Shown here: positions 49,473-61,332 of the stretch, piece by piece | Layout: the number at the start of each line of letters is the position of its first letter | Numbering within the stretch: the stretch's first letter is position 1 | Assembly (NCBI GenBank): GCA_030432695.1 | Contig: JAUILN010000015.1 | Coordinates: forward strand, 1-64,000 | Direction: 5' to 3' | Length of the DNA stretch: 64,000 bases | DNA from: a bacterium | GTDB taxonomy: Bacteria; Planctomycetota; UBA1135; UBA2386 | Translations under genes and position numbers: made by a program | The notes under the pieces: generated by a model | What the model was told of the DNA's origin: nothing | Databases searched by the model: none | Seen by the model: only the letters and a program-made list of their open reading frames with translations

Positions 49473-52121
49473 ATGTCCTCCGCGGAACGAATCCTCGCCG
49501 AGCACTCCGCCTGGGTGCGGCGGCTGGCACTGCGCCTCGCCGACGATGCGCACCATGCCGACGACCTGGTCCAGGACGCCTGGATCCGCGCTCTCGACGC
49601 GGAGCGCGGCGCCGCGGTGCGTGAGCCCCGGCGGTGGCTCTCGCGGGTGCTGCGCAACCTGGCGCTGCAACACCTGCGCGGCGAGTCGCGGCGGCGGCGC
49701 CGAGAGTCGGCGGTGGCTCGGGACGAGGCCACGCCGTCTACGCGGGAGCTGGTCGAGCGCCTTGCCCTGCAGCGCCACGTCTCCGAGGCGGTCGAGGCGC
49801 TCGCCGAGCCGCATCGCACGGTGGTCCTGCTGCGCCACGTCGAAGGCCTGACGCCGGCTCAGATCGGCGCGCGCCTCGGGGTGCCCGCCTCCACGGTGCG
49901 CTCCCGACTGCAGCGCGGCCTCGACAAGCTGCGCGCCGCCCTGGACGAGCAGCACGACGGTGAGCGTCGGGCCTGGCTGCTGCCGCTGCTGGTCGGGTCG
50001 CCGGTCCTCTTCCCGCTGCCGACTCCTGTCACCCCCTCCTCCGGTCCGCTGCCGGCTCCGGTCGTCGGCGCCGCCGCGACCGCCACGCTGCTGATGAAGT
50101 CCAAGCTCCTCGTGACCGTCGCGGTCGTCGTCGCCCTCGCCGCAGCCACCGGGCTCGCCGTCCGCCTGTTCCCCGATGCGGGCGCGCCCGAGGCGCTGGC
50201 CGGAGCCTCCGCCGACCCGGCTCAGGACCCGACTCCTCGGCTCGGCGAGGAGCGTGTCCCGTCGGGGCCCGAGCGCCGTGCCGTCGCGGCCGACCCCTCG
50301 GGGCGCGAGGTGGATGCCATCGAGCCGGCGCCGGCGGCGGTCGCACGCCTCCGCGGCCGAGTCCTCGACCTGCGCGGTGATCCGGTCGCCGACGTGCCGG
50401 TCGATCTCCCGGGGCGCACGGCTGGCGACTCCGCGGTTCGCACCGACGACGCCGGCGACTTCGAGCTGGCACTCCCTGCCGATGCGCAGCCGGTCGGCGG
50501 CCGCGCGCGCGTCGAGACCGTGGAGCTCACGACCGTGCTCACGGCGCAGCTCGGCACCGCCGAGGTAGACGACGAGGCGATCCCGCCGGTGGTCGTGGTG
50601 GCGCCGCGTCTCGAGGTGGGGGGCGTGGTCGTCGACGAGAGCGGGACTCCGGTCGCCGGCGCGAGCCTGCAGCTCCGGATCGACGAGGACCGGTTGCGCG
50701 CCGCGATCCCGGCGATCCTCGACCGCAGCAGCCTCGCCGAGCACCACCAAGACAGCTCCACCGATGGTCGCTTCGCGTTCCGTCCGGTGCCTGCCCTGCC
50801 GGGTGCCGAGCTGTTGGTGACCGCCCGCGGCCACGCGCCGACGCGCCTGCCGATGCCCGCCACCGACCGCGACGACCTGCGGATCGTGCTGAGCCGACCC
50901 GGTCTGGTCGACGGCGCGCTCAGCGGCATCGTGCTGACCGCCCTCGGCGCCCCGGCGACCGAGGCCTGGGTCGCGGTGGGCGAGGTCCACGTGCGCACCG
51001 GCACCGACGGTCGCTTCGTCCTGCCGCTGGAGGAAGTCGGCGGCGCGCGCCTGGTGCGGGCGGTCCAGCGCGGCGCCTTGCCCTGCGAGCAGCCGCTGCC
51101 CGCTGACCTCGCCGCCCGCGAGCCGTTCGTCACGCTGGTGCTCGGCGCGCCGCCGCTCTCCCTGACCGGCCGCGTAGTCGACCACGAGGGCCGGCCGGTC
51201 GAGGGCCTGCGCATCTGGGCCGACGACCCGACGCCGGTCTTCGGAGTCGGCGAACGCCTGGTCGCGCTCGAGGGCTACCTCGGCGGGGGCCCGACCATGA
51301 CCGAACTGCGGGCCCGCTTCGCCGACAGCGGGCCGCCCGCGGAGATGCCGCCCTCGGCGCTGTGGAACTACGCGCGCACCGCGGCCGACGGCGGCTTCCG
51401 CATCGACGGTCTCCTGCCGCGCGACTACCACCTCGCGACCCTCGACGGCGACCGGCTGCTGCGGACCGTCCACGGCCCGTTCCCGGCGGGTTCCCATGGC
51501 CTGCAGATCGTGCTGCCGCGCGCCGAGGTCCATCCGGTGGTCGCCGGTGTGGTCACCGCGCCCGACGGGACCCCGCTGGCCGGCGTCCAGGTCGTCGCGG
51601 TGATCGATGCGATCCGGGTGCCGCTGCCGATGGCGGACTCCGGAGCGGCCACGATGCATCACCGCAGTGCCGTCGCCCAGACGGTCACCGACACGGACGG
51701 CCGGTTCCGGCTTGAGGAGGTCGCCGCCGAACTGGCCTACCTGCGGCTCGACGAGGACCGGATCCTGCCGCGGGAGTACGGCCGGGGAGTCGCGGGCGGG
51801 ATCACCGCGGTCGACGGCCGACCTGCGGACGAACTGCGGGTCGTGGTGACCCGGCGGGTGCACGTGCAGTGCACGCTGGCCGACGCCGGCGAGGCGACGG
51901 CGGTGGGGGCCGAGGATGCGGACGGACAGCGCGTGCCGATCGACATCTTCCTGGGCCGCGGGCGCCGGACGACCGAGGCGGCACCGTTCGAGGAGGGGCG
52001 CACGCCCACCCTCGCGGTGCCGGAGACCGTGCGGACCCTGCTGCTGCTCCGCGACGACGGGGTCGTCCGTCGGGTCCCCGTGACGCTGGGGTTCGACGAG
52101 CTGAATCAGATCACGCTGTGA
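49473..52121 (+). CDS. ECF sigma factor fused to transmembrane and extracytoplasmic carboxypeptidase-regulatory-like repeats
   Basis: The protein has 882 residues. Residues 1-75 are sigma region 2 (SAWVRRLALRLADDAHHADDLVQDAWIRAL, then PRRWLSRVLRNLALQHLR). Residues about 95-160 are sigma region 4 (LAEPHRTVVLLRHVEGLTPAQIGARLGVPASTVRSRLQRGLDKLR), the DNA-binding helix-turn-helix. A Pro-rich linker and one transmembrane helix (about 208-230, TVAVVVALAAATGLAVRLF) follow. About 650 residues of beta-sandwich repeats then carry the carboxypeptidase-regulatory pattern: LRGRVLDLRGDPVADVPV, VGGVVVDESGTPVAGASL, LTGRVVDHEGRPVEGL, VAGVVTAPDGTPLAGV. Sigma factor and receptor are thus one chain spanning the membrane. 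ECF factors with C-terminal extensions are known in planctomycetes. No separate anti-sigma gene is adjacent. Confidence 0.85.
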   Translation: MSSAERILAEHSAWVRRLALRLADDAHHADDLVQDAWIRALDAERGAAVREPRRWLSRVLRNLALQHLRGESRRRRRESAVARDEATPSTRELVERLALQRHVSEAVEALAEPHRTVVLLRHVEGLTPAQIGARLGVPASTVRSRLQRGLDKLRAALDEQHDGERRAWLLPLLVGSPVLFPLPTPVTPSSGPLPAPVVGAAATATLLMKSKLLVTVAVVVALAAATGLAVRLFPDAGAPEALAGASADPAQDPTPRLGEERVPSGPERRAVAADPSGREVDAIEPAPAAVARLRGRVLDLRGDPVADVPVDLPGRTAGDSAVRTDDAGDFELALPADAQPVGGRARVETVELTTVLTAQLGTAEVDDEAIPPVVVVAPRLEVGGVVVDESGTPVAGASLQLRIDEDRLRAAIPAILDRSSLAEHHQDSSTDGRFAFRPVPALPGAELLVTARGHAPTRLPMPATDRDDLRIVLSRPGLVDGALSGIVLTALGAPATEAWVAVGEVHVRTGTDGRFVLPLEEVGGARLVRAVQRGALPCEQPLPADLAAREPFVTLVLGAPPLSLTGRVVDHEGRPVEGLRIWADDPTPVFGVGERLVALEGYLGGGPTMTELRARFADSGPPAEMPPSALWNYARTAADGGFRIDGLLPRDYHLATLDGDRLLRTVHGPFPAGSHGLQIVLPRAEVHPVVAGVVTAPDGTPLAGVQVVAVIDAIRVPLPMADSGAATMHHRSAVAQTVTDTDGRFRLEEVAAELAYLRLDEDRILPREYGRGVAGGITAVDGRPADELRVVVTRRVHVQCTLADAGEATAVGAEDADGQRVPIDIFLGRGRRTTEAAPFEEGRTPTLAVPETVRTLLLLRDDGVVRRVPVTLGFDELNQITL

Positions 52122-52198
52122 GGCCGCGCCGCGGGGGTCGAGGGCTGCGGAATTCCCGGACCCACGCCTGATTGTCGAGGGCCAGGACGCCGGGGCGC

Positions 52199-52204
52199 TA
52201 CGCT
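52199..52204 (+). promoter_or_regulatory. TACGCT -10-like box before the GAPDH gene
   Basis: TACGCT lies 33 bases upstream of the GAPDH ATG at 52238. A TTGTCG at 52172-52177 is a weak -35 candidate, but the spacing of 21 is too long. Confidence 0.3.
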
Positions 52205-52237
52205 GCCCGGCCACGAATCGACGCCTTCGACCCCGCC

Positions 52238-53683
52238 ATGAGCCGAGAACTCACCGACCGTCATCTCCAGGACTGGAACGAGCGCGTCCAACTCGCCGAG
52301 GCCGCGCTGCCGCTGATCGGCCGGCTGTTCCGCGAGCGCAGCGTGGTGACGATCCTGTACGGCAAGCCGCTGATCGAGAACGCTCCGATCGACATCCTCC
52401 GGGCGCACCGCTGGGTTCGTCAGGTCGAGGAGCGCGAGCTGTCGATCCGCGACACCTTCCCGCTGCTGGAGCAGCTCGCCGCGATGGAGCTGCGCCCGTG
52501 CCGCATCGACCTCGGCAAGCTCGCGGTCCGCTGGATCCGCGCCGGCCGCCAGCCCGAGCCCGCGGCATTCCTGGCCGAGCAACTCGGTGACGCGGCCGGC
52601 CTGCCCGAGCGGGTGATCGAACAGCCGCAGGACATCGTCCTCTACGGCTTCGGCCGGATCGGTCGGCTCCTCGCGCGGCTGTTGATCGAGCGCACCGGCA
52701 GTGGCGAGGCGCTGCGGCTCCGGGCGATCGTGGTCCGCAAGGGCTCCGACGACGATCTCCAGAAGCGCGCCAACCTGCTGCGCCGCGACTCGGTGCACGG
52801 CCGCTTCGCCGGTTCGATCCTGGTCGACCAGAAGAACCAGGCGCTGATCGCCAATGGCCACTTCATCAAGGTCATCTACTCCAATGCGCCCAACGAGGTC
52901 GACTACACCGCGCACGGCATCCACGACGCGATCGTGATCGATAACACCGGGCGCTGGCGCGATGCCGCCGGGCTCGGTCAGCACCTCGAGGCCAAGGGCG
53001 TGGCGAAGGCGCTGCTCACCGCCCCCGGCAAGGGCGACATCAAAAACATCGTGTTCGGCGTCAACGACGAGGCCATCGGCGCCGACGACCGGATCGTCTC
53101 CGCCGCGAGCTGCACCACCAACGCGATCACCCCCGTGCTCCGCGCCCTGCTCGATGGCTTCGGCATCGTCGGCGGCCACGTCGAGACGGTGCACTCGTAC
53201 ACCAACGACCAGAACCTGATCGACAACTACCACCCGAAGACCCGGCGTGGTCGCGCCGCAGCACTCAACATGGTGATCACCGAGACCGGCGCCGCGAAGG
53301 CCGTCGCCAAGGCGATCCCCGAGCTGGCCGGCAAGCTCACCGGCAACGCCATTCGCGTGCCGACCCCGAACGTCTCGCTGGCGATCCTCAACCTGGTGCT
53401 CGAGCGCGAGACCACGGTGGAGGAGCTGAACGAGTATCTGCGCAACGCCGCGGTGGACTCGCCCCTGTCGCTGCAGATCGACTACACCAGCTCGACCGAG
53501 ATCTCCTCGACCGACCTCGTCGGCTCCCGCTACGCCGGCATCGTCGACTCGGCCGCGACCGTGGCGAACGGGGACCGCTGCGTGGTCTACGTGTGGTACG
53601 ACAACGAGTTCGGCTACAGCATGCAGGTGGTGCGGTGTGCGCAGCGGATGGCGGGGATCCGCTACGTGACGTTGCCGCGGTGA
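52238..53683 (+). CDS. Glyceraldehyde-3-phosphate dehydrogenase, long form with N-terminal extension
   Basis: The protein has 481 residues, about 140 more than ordinary GAPDH. The extension (1-130) is helical (LQDWNERVQLAEAALPLIGRLF, a basic/acidic middle) and is seen in a long GAPDH subgroup of several phyla. The NAD fold starts at DIVLYGFGRIGR (about 132-143). SAASCTTNAITP holds catalytic Cys 292, and HSYTNDQN contains the paired His. C-terminal WYDNEFGYSMQVV is canonical. It oxidises glyceraldehyde 3-phosphate to 1,3-bisphosphoglycerate. ATG 52238 was chosen as the family start. Confidence 0.92.
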   Translation: MSRELTDRHLQDWNERVQLAEAALPLIGRLFRERSVVTILYGKPLIENAPIDILRAHRWVRQVEERELSIRDTFPLLEQLAAMELRPCRIDLGKLAVRWIRAGRQPEPAAFLAEQLGDAAGLPERVIEQPQDIVLYGFGRIGRLLARLLIERTGSGEALRLRAIVVRKGSDDDLQKRANLLRRDSVHGRFAGSILVDQKNQALIANGHFIKVIYSNAPNEVDYTAHGIHDAIVIDNTGRWRDAAGLGQHLEAKGVAKALLTAPGKGDIKNIVFGVNDEAIGADDRIVSAASCTTNAITPVLRALLDGFGIVGGHVETVHSYTNDQNLIDNYHPKTRRGRAAALNMVITETGAAKAVAKAIPELAGKLTGNAIRVPTPNVSLAILNLVLERETTVEELNEYLRNAAVDSPLSLQIDYTSSTEISSTDLVGSRYAGIVDSAATVANGDRCVVYVWYDNEFGYSMQVVRCAQRMAGIRYVTLPR

Positions 53684-53853
53684 GTGGGGGGACACGGGGC
53701 ATGGACGAGCAGCCGGAGCCGCAGCCGAACCGGACCGGGAAGGTCCTCGCGGTCTTCCTCGCGGTGTTCCTGCTCGCGACGGCGGGCTACACCGTCTGGA
53801 TCATCTTGAGTATCGCCGGCGGGCTTGTCGGTCCGATTCCCCGCGGCTGGTGA
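53680..53853 (+). CDS. Small single-pass membrane protein
   Basis: The protein has 57 residues from GTG 53680 (GTGA overlap with the GAPDH stop) or 50 from ATG 53701. A hydrophilic Pro/Gln-rich N-terminus is followed by one helix (VLAVFLAVFLLATAGYTVWIIL) and a short Gly/Pro tail. No family is recognised. It is probably co-transcribed with the GAPDH gene. Confidence 0.55.
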   Translation: MSGGTRGMDEQPEPQPNRTGKVLAVFLAVFLLATAGYTVWIILSIAGGLVGPIPRGW

Positions 53854-53897
53854 GCCAGTCAGTGGTCGTGCGGCGCCGCTCGCTCGCGCCACGATCG

Positions 53898-54296
53898 TCA
53901 GTGCGTGCTGATCACATCCAGTTCGATCCTCGAGACCTTGCCGAGGTGGTCGAACGTGACCTTGGCGGTCTGACTCTCGAAGCGGGTCTCGTGCAGATTC
54001 GCGTCGGTCGGCGGCATCATCGCGGTGAGGCTTCGGTCCTGCCACTCGCAGACCTCGCCGTCGCGCGCGTCGAGGGGCTCGGTGCTGAGGGGCTCTCCCA
54101 GGATCGCGACCACCTCCCGCCTGGTCATGCGTGTCCGGAGCTGACCGACGCGCTGGAGGAGGTCGCCCTTGGCGGGGTCCCCCTTCGGTTCGGCGGCACG
54201 CGCAACCGCTTCGGGATGCCCGTCGACGGCCGTCGAGGGGTGGGCACAGCACGCGTGCAGGGTCAGGAGGAACGCGGTGGCTGCGGGCGCTCGCAT
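53898..54296 (-). CDS. Small lipoprotein with BamE/SmpA-like segment
   Basis: The protein has 132 residues. The N-terminus ends in a lipobox-like LHAC (Cys about 16). The core LRTRMTRREVVAILGEPLSTEP resembles the GMTKxEVxxLLGxP helix-turn of BamE/SmpA-type domains, followed by beta strands (CEWQDRS, TRFESQTAKVTFDHLGKVSRIELD). It is likely envelope-located. A role in outer-membrane assembly is possible but not shown. The gene is transcribed after the M28 peptidase gene on the same strand, 62 bases away. Confidence 0.65.
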   Translation of the reverse strand: MRAPAATAFLLTLHACCAHPSTAVDGHPEAVARAAEPKGDPAKGDLLQRVGQLRTRMTRREVVAILGEPLSTEPLDARDGEVCEWQDRSLTAMMPPTDANLHETRFESQTAKVTFDHLGKVSRIELDVISTH

Positions 54297-54358
54297 CCGC
54301 GCAGGCTACCCGCTCTTGGAGTCGGGAGTCTCGAGGCGGCCAGGATGGGGGGCGATCC

Positions 54359-55999
54359 TCACCTCCGCCCCGCCGCCGCCTCCGCCGTCGCGATGTCCAC
54401 ACCCACTCGCGGCAGCTTCTCGTCGCGCATCGCGGTGTGCCACACGAAGCTGGCGATCACGGTCGCGGCCTGCTGCAGGTCCTCGGCGACCGCGTGGTCC
54501 CACACGTCGTAGTTGGAGTGGTGGGTGCGCGTGGAGTAGGCGATCGGGTCCTGGATGAACTGGAAGCCGGGCAGGCCGACGCGGTCGAAGGCGAGGTGGT
54601 CGGTGCCGCCGGTGTCGGAGAGGGTGATCGTGGTGGCGTCGAGTTCGTGGAAGGGCTTCAGCCACTCGCGGAAGATCGGGGCGACGCGCTCGTTGCCCTG
54701 CAGGTAGACGCCGCGGACCCGGCCGGTGCCGTTGTCGAGGTTGAAGTAGCCCGAGAGCTGGTGCCAGAGGTCGTGGATCGCGGCGGGCGGGGCGCCGCGC
54801 TCGCCGGGGGTGGCGACGTGGTCGGCGACCCAGGCGCGGGAGCCGAGCAGGCCCTGCTCCTCGCCGCTCCACAGCGCGACGCGGATGGTGCGGCGCGGGC
54901 TCACACCGGCGGAGTCGCAGTAGGCCTTCAGCAGACGGATCGCCTCCATCATCACCGCGCTGCCGCAGCCGTTGTCGGTCGCGCCGGTGCCGGTGTGCCA
55001 GGAATCGAAGTGGGCGCCGAGCATCACCAGTTGGTCCTTCAGCTCGGGGTCGGTGCCGGGCAGGTCGGCGAGGACGTTGCGCTGCATGCCGTCGCCGTCG
55101 GTGAAGCGGGTGGTCGCGAGTTCGACCTCGACGGTGACCGGGCGGCCCTTGTCGAGCATCCGGCAGATGCGGTTGTAGTGTTCGACTGCAAGGGTGATCT
55201 GCGGCACCACGTCAGCGCCGGGAGTCCAGGCGCGGGCGCGTTCGTCGCGCGGGGTGCCTGGCGGGTTGGTCGCCGAGGCGCTGGTGACGAACAGGGTGCC
55301 CTGGTCGCCCTTGTAGCCGCGGTCGAGGATCGCGAGCGGCCGGTTGTCGGCCAGTGCGGCCTCGATCGCCTGCCGCTTCTGGAACCCGGCGCGCCAGTCA
55401 CCGCCGGCCCGCGCCGGCCCACGCTGCGGCATCGGCGTGCCGTCGGCCATTGCCGCGCGCTCCTCGGCGTCGAAGCGGTGCGCGGTGCCCTCGAACCATT
55501 CGGTGAGCTCGCGCGGTTCCTCGAGCATCACGATCTTGTTCGACAGGTCCATCGACGCGAGTTCCTCGGCGTCGATCCGGTAGGCGGGGACGATGTCGGC
55601 GGTGACGACCCCGTCGAGGCTCGACGACCAGGCCTTCGGGTAGGCGTGGATCAGCCAGGGGTTGTCGCCGACCACGTGCATCGAGAAGCGGTCGAGGCGC
55701 CAGCCTTCGCCGAACGGACCCCAGTCGTGGAACTGTGCGTTCTGCAGGCCCCACTCCTCGAAGGTGCCCTTGGCCCACTCCTGGGCCTGGCGCAGGTTCG
55801 GTGAACCGGTCAGGCGCGGACCGTAGACGTCGCAGATCCAGCTCAGGTGCTCCATCACCTGGCTGTTCTCGAGGCCCTCGGTCTTCAGGAAGTCGACCGC
55901 GGCCTGGTCGACAGGTTCGGTGGCGGTGGTCTGGGCCGACAGGGGGGCAAGGAGGGCTGCGAGCAGCAGCGCGGGGACGAGCTCGGGGGAGGTGCGCAT
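54359..55999 (-). CDS. Exported M28-family metallopeptidase (PGCP/carboxypeptidase Q-like)
   Basis: The protein has 546 residues with a signal peptide (LVPALLLAALLAPLSAQ). A PA-like insert precedes the zinc peptidase core: MLGAHFDSWHTGTGATDNGCGSAVMMEA (His and bridging Asp), ALWSGEEQGLLGSRAWV (Glu-Glu), YFNLDNGTGRVRG (Asp), and THHSNYDVWDH (final His). All five usual ligands are present. It hydrolyses peptides or dipeptides in the periplasm with two zinc ions. ATG 55999 starts the signal peptide. It is divergent from the transglutaminase-like gene over 245 bases. Confidence 0.9.
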   Translation of the reverse strand: MRTSPELVPALLLAALLAPLSAQTTATEPVDQAAVDFLKTEGLENSQVMEHLSWICDVYGPRLTGSPNLRQAQEWAKGTFEEWGLQNAQFHDWGPFGEGWRLDRFSMHVVGDNPWLIHAYPKAWSSSLDGVVTADIVPAYRIDAEELASMDLSNKIVMLEEPRELTEWFEGTAHRFDAEERAAMADGTPMPQRGPARAGGDWRAGFQKRQAIEAALADNRPLAILDRGYKGDQGTLFVTSASATNPPGTPRDERARAWTPGADVVPQITLAVEHYNRICRMLDKGRPVTVEVELATTRFTDGDGMQRNVLADLPGTDPELKDQLVMLGAHFDSWHTGTGATDNGCGSAVMMEAIRLLKAYCDSAGVSPRRTIRVALWSGEEQGLLGSRAWVADHVATPGERGAPPAAIHDLWHQLSGYFNLDNGTGRVRGVYLQGNERVAPIFREWLKPFHELDATTITLSDTGGTDHLAFDRVGLPGFQFIQDPIAYSTRTHHSNYDVWDHAVAEDLQQAATVIASFVWHTAMRDEKLPRVGVDIATAEAAAGRR

Positions 56000-56115
56000 G
56001 GGCGAGGACGCTGGGGTTCGGGGACCGGCGAAGCCGGGTTCGGTTGCTTCGGGAAGCGGCCCCGGCATACGGGGTTCGGGGGGCGTTCGCGAGGCTCTGG
56101 GGCACACCGGTCCGA

Positions 56116-56127
56116 CTCGATATCGAG
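56116..56127. promoter_or_regulatory. 12-bp palindrome CTCGATATCGAG in a divergent intergenic region
   Basis: The perfect palindrome CTCGATATCGAG lies in the middle of the 245-base gap between the divergent M28 peptidase and transglutaminase-like genes. It could be a shared operator. Alternatively it is a chance restriction-like palindrome. Confidence 0.3.
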
Positions 56128-56244
56128 GGCCGGCTCGGCGCCCGGGCTTCCCTGGTCGCCCGACTGCGGTTGCAATGGCGAGTCCAGGGGCTCCATCTCG
56201 TGGCTCCGCAAGCTCTTGGATCCTCCCGGGAGATCCTCCAGACG

Positions 56245-58383
56245 ATGGCGAAACTCCGGTCGCTCCTCTCTCACGCACTCGCCGTGGCGCTGTCCGTCGG
56301 TCTCGCGTCGACCGCGCTGGCCGCGCCGCAGGACCCGGCCCTGGACGCACGGGGTGAGCGGTTGGCGGCGTCCTACACCCGTCAGCTCGACAGCCTGCGC
56401 GCCGAGTTGCAGCGGAGTCTGCCGCGGGTCTCCGAGCGCCGTCGCGCGGCCTATCACGACGCGCAGCAGGCCGTGAACGTCGCCGAGGCGGAACTCGCGA
56501 GCGCGCAGCAGGAACTCGGCAAGCTCGGTACCGCCAAGGCCTTGGTCGACCACGCCAAGGGCAAGTGGATCGGCGGCGCCGACCGCGGCATCGCCCAGGC
56601 CGAGGCGGCTCTCGCCAAGGCCACGACCGATGCCGAGCGCGACGCGGCGCGCGCCGACCTCGCGAAGTGGCAGCAGAACCGCCGGGACGGTGAGCAGGCG
56701 TTGCGGGAGCGGCAGGCGACGCTCGACCAGGAACTCCGCGAGGAGCCGCGCAAGAGGCGCGCGGTCGAGGCCGCCGAGCAGCAGCTGGCGCGCGCCCAGG
56801 AAGCGGTGCTCCGGTCGGTCGAGGCCCTGCGGCTGGGTGACTTCCTGAAGAGCGATCGTCTCGACGAGCGGTTCGCCCGCTTCGTGGTGCTCTCGGAGGC
56901 CACTCCGGCCGGGCTCGCGCGGTTCGCGCAGCGCGGTGCCGAGCAGCAGGCGCTGGTCGAGTCGATGCTCGACGACAACACGCTGCTGCTGCAGATGGTG
57001 GTCGCCGATGGCGCGCGCGAGGGACGCTACGGCCGCGCGATGGAGATCTACCGGGCGATCCAGGCGGCGAGCCCGAAGGCCGCCGACGCCGCGCTGCAGC
57101 GGCTGGCGCTGGCGATCGCGCTCGAGCACGCCGTGCCGATCGCGCAGCGCGATCCGGCCACGGCGAGCCAGACGGAGGGGAGCGTCGATCCGGTGGCGCG
57201 CTACCGGCACTACGAGGCGGCGTTCCTGGCGGGCGAGCTCGACCCGGCGTTCGGTGCCCTGACGGTCTGGGACTACCGGATGGTCGTCGATGGCGACGAG
57301 CCCGACGCGACCCTGGCCTGGGGCCGCGAGATGCTGCGCGCCTACCGTCCCGACCACGTCTACACCAAGGACTACAACTGGCGCTACGTCGCCGCGGTGC
57401 GCACCGACATCCGCTACGGCTCCGACGACAACCGCTTCGACAAGTCGGAGCTGCAGTTCTATCAGAACATCCTGATGAACGGCGGGGTCTGCGGTCGGCG
57501 CGCGTTCTTCGGTCGCTTCATCCTGCGCGCGTTCGGGATCCCGACCACGGCGCGTCCGCAGCGTGGTCACGCGGCGTTGGTGCACTGGACTCCGAAGGGT
57601 TGGGTCGTGTGCCTCGGCGCCGGTTGGGGCTCGGGCTGGACCAAGACCCGCTACGACCGCGACCTCGACTTCCTGGCGACCACCCAGGCGCGGGCCGACC
57701 GCGACTCGTTCCTGCAGGTCAAGCGCGCGCAGTGGGCGGGTGACGTGTCTGGCGAGAAGCCGGTCTACGGCCTGCACGGCAAGGCCGAGCCGGGCTTCTG
57801 GTACGGCGTCTCGCTCCGCCACCAGCAGCAGCTGATCGAGCAGCAGGGTGCGGTGACGCTGGCCGCGGTCGGCGAGGAACTCGGCGAGGCCAACGAGTCG
57901 CGCGTGGTGTACGAGACCGAGGCGGCCGAGGTGACCGACGAGGACCGGCGGATCGTCGTGGAGGACGGCGTGCTCACCATCCCCGCGGTCGCCACCAGCG
58001 AGCCGACCCGGAGCGGTGGCCGCATCCTGTTCCTGCCGAGCAGCCTCGGCGGCAAGCAGCTGCACTACCAGCGCACCGGCCGGGCGCAGCCGTTCGAGTA
58101 CACCCTCCTCGTCCCGGTCGCGGGTCGCTACGCGCTCAGCGCGCGCGTCGCGACGCCGAGCTGGCAGCAGCACCTGATGGTGTCGGTGAAGGGTGCCGGC
58201 CACGAGCCGGTCGATCTGGCCTTGCCGCACACCGTCGGGCTCTGGGGGGTGACCGAGCCGGTGGAGATCGAGCTGCCGGCCGGCTCGATCGTGCTCCGCT
58301 TCGAGCACCGGAGCGACGGCCAGGAGAAGGGCTTCTCGGTGAAGGACTTCACCCTGCGGCCGCTCGCGCGGCGCGGCTCCTGA
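56245..58383 (+). CDS. Exported protein with coiled coil and transglutaminase-like domain
   Basis: The protein has 712 residues. A signal peptide (LLSHALAVALSVGLASTALA) is followed by long charged helices (about 35-200: AYHDAQQAVNVAEAELASAQQEL, QALRERQATLDQEL) that form a coiled coil. The transglutaminase-like core is at about 380-480. NGGVCGRRAFFGRFILRAFG holds the Cys (about 416), RGHAALVHW the His (about 441), and a following GWVVCLGAGWG strand could place the third residue. The C-terminal part is beta-sandwich, ending in a carbohydrate-binding-like module (about 560-712). Substrate is unknown; such domains cut or cross-link proteins or peptidoglycan at the envelope. Confidence 0.8.
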   Translation: MAKLRSLLSHALAVALSVGLASTALAAPQDPALDARGERLAASYTRQLDSLRAELQRSLPRVSERRRAAYHDAQQAVNVAEAELASAQQELGKLGTAKALVDHAKGKWIGGADRGIAQAEAALAKATTDAERDAARADLAKWQQNRRDGEQALRERQATLDQELREEPRKRRAVEAAEQQLARAQEAVLRSVEALRLGDFLKSDRLDERFARFVVLSEATPAGLARFAQRGAEQQALVESMLDDNTLLLQMVVADGAREGRYGRAMEIYRAIQAASPKAADAALQRLALAIALEHAVPIAQRDPATASQTEGSVDPVARYRHYEAAFLAGELDPAFGALTVWDYRMVVDGDEPDATLAWGREMLRAYRPDHVYTKDYNWRYVAAVRTDIRYGSDDNRFDKSELQFYQNILMNGGVCGRRAFFGRFILRAFGIPTTARPQRGHAALVHWTPKGWVVCLGAGWGSGWTKTRYDRDLDFLATTQARADRDSFLQVKRAQWAGDVSGEKPVYGLHGKAEPGFWYGVSLRHQQQLIEQQGAVTLAAVGEELGEANESRVVYETEAAEVTDEDRRIVVEDGVLTIPAVATSEPTRSGGRILFLPSSLGGKQLHYQRTGRAQPFEYTLLVPVAGRYALSARVATPSWQQHLMVSVKGAGHEPVDLALPHTVGLWGVTEPVEIELPAGSIVLRFEHRSDGQEKGFSVKDFTLRPLARRGS

Positions 58384-58437
58384 GGGAGGCCGCGCCGGCG
58401 GAGCCCTTCAGCCAGGGGCCACCCAGCTGGGCGACAC

Positions 58438-61005
<2,568 letters not shown>

Positions 61006-61317
61006 GCGTGCGCTCTCTGCTGGGATGATTCCGCGGTGGATGGGACCTTGGTGTAGTCGGTCGACCCGCGGATTGCGAATCCGGTGAGGTCGGGACGTCC
61101 TGCGACGACCCGGCGGATCACCACCGATCTCTAGGATCGGCGTCGGCGACACCCGGTCTGGATGCTTTCTGCCCGACCAGTTGGCCGCGGCCCCGCGGGT
61201 GCGGGACAGTCCTCCTGGCTCGGGACCGGCCGCAGGGCAAGATCCGTTCCTCCGGCCGACAGACGGCGTCGGGATCCGGTCGGTCAGAACTCCGGATCCC
61301 TCAGAACTCCGGATCCC
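61006..61317. other. Gene-free stretch between mcsB and clpC
   Basis: These 312 bases hold no ORF. They should contain the clpC promoter on the reverse strand; a TACACC box near 61066-61071 is a weak candidate. The mcsB-proximal end is made of stop-codon-containing tandem repeats. I could not find a CtsR-type operator (GGTCAAANANNGTCAAA). Confidence 0.5.
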
Positions 61318-61332
61318 TCAGAACTCCGGATC
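61284..61332. repeat. Three tandem 17-bp copies of the mcsB 3' end, including its stop codon
   Basis: TCAGAACTCCGGATCCC occurs at 61284-61300 and 61301-61317, and its first 15 bases at 61318-61332. On the reverse strand each unit reads GATCCGGAGTTCTGA, encoding Asp-Pro-Glu-Phe-stop in the mcsB frame for the first copy. Exact identity points to recent duplication. Confidence 0.9.

Noticed and set aside
49320-52214. 964-codon open frame on the - strand opposite the sigma-factor fusion
   Set aside because: Arg/Gly/His-rich low-information translation without motifs; the + strand frame has clear sigma and beta-repeat domains.
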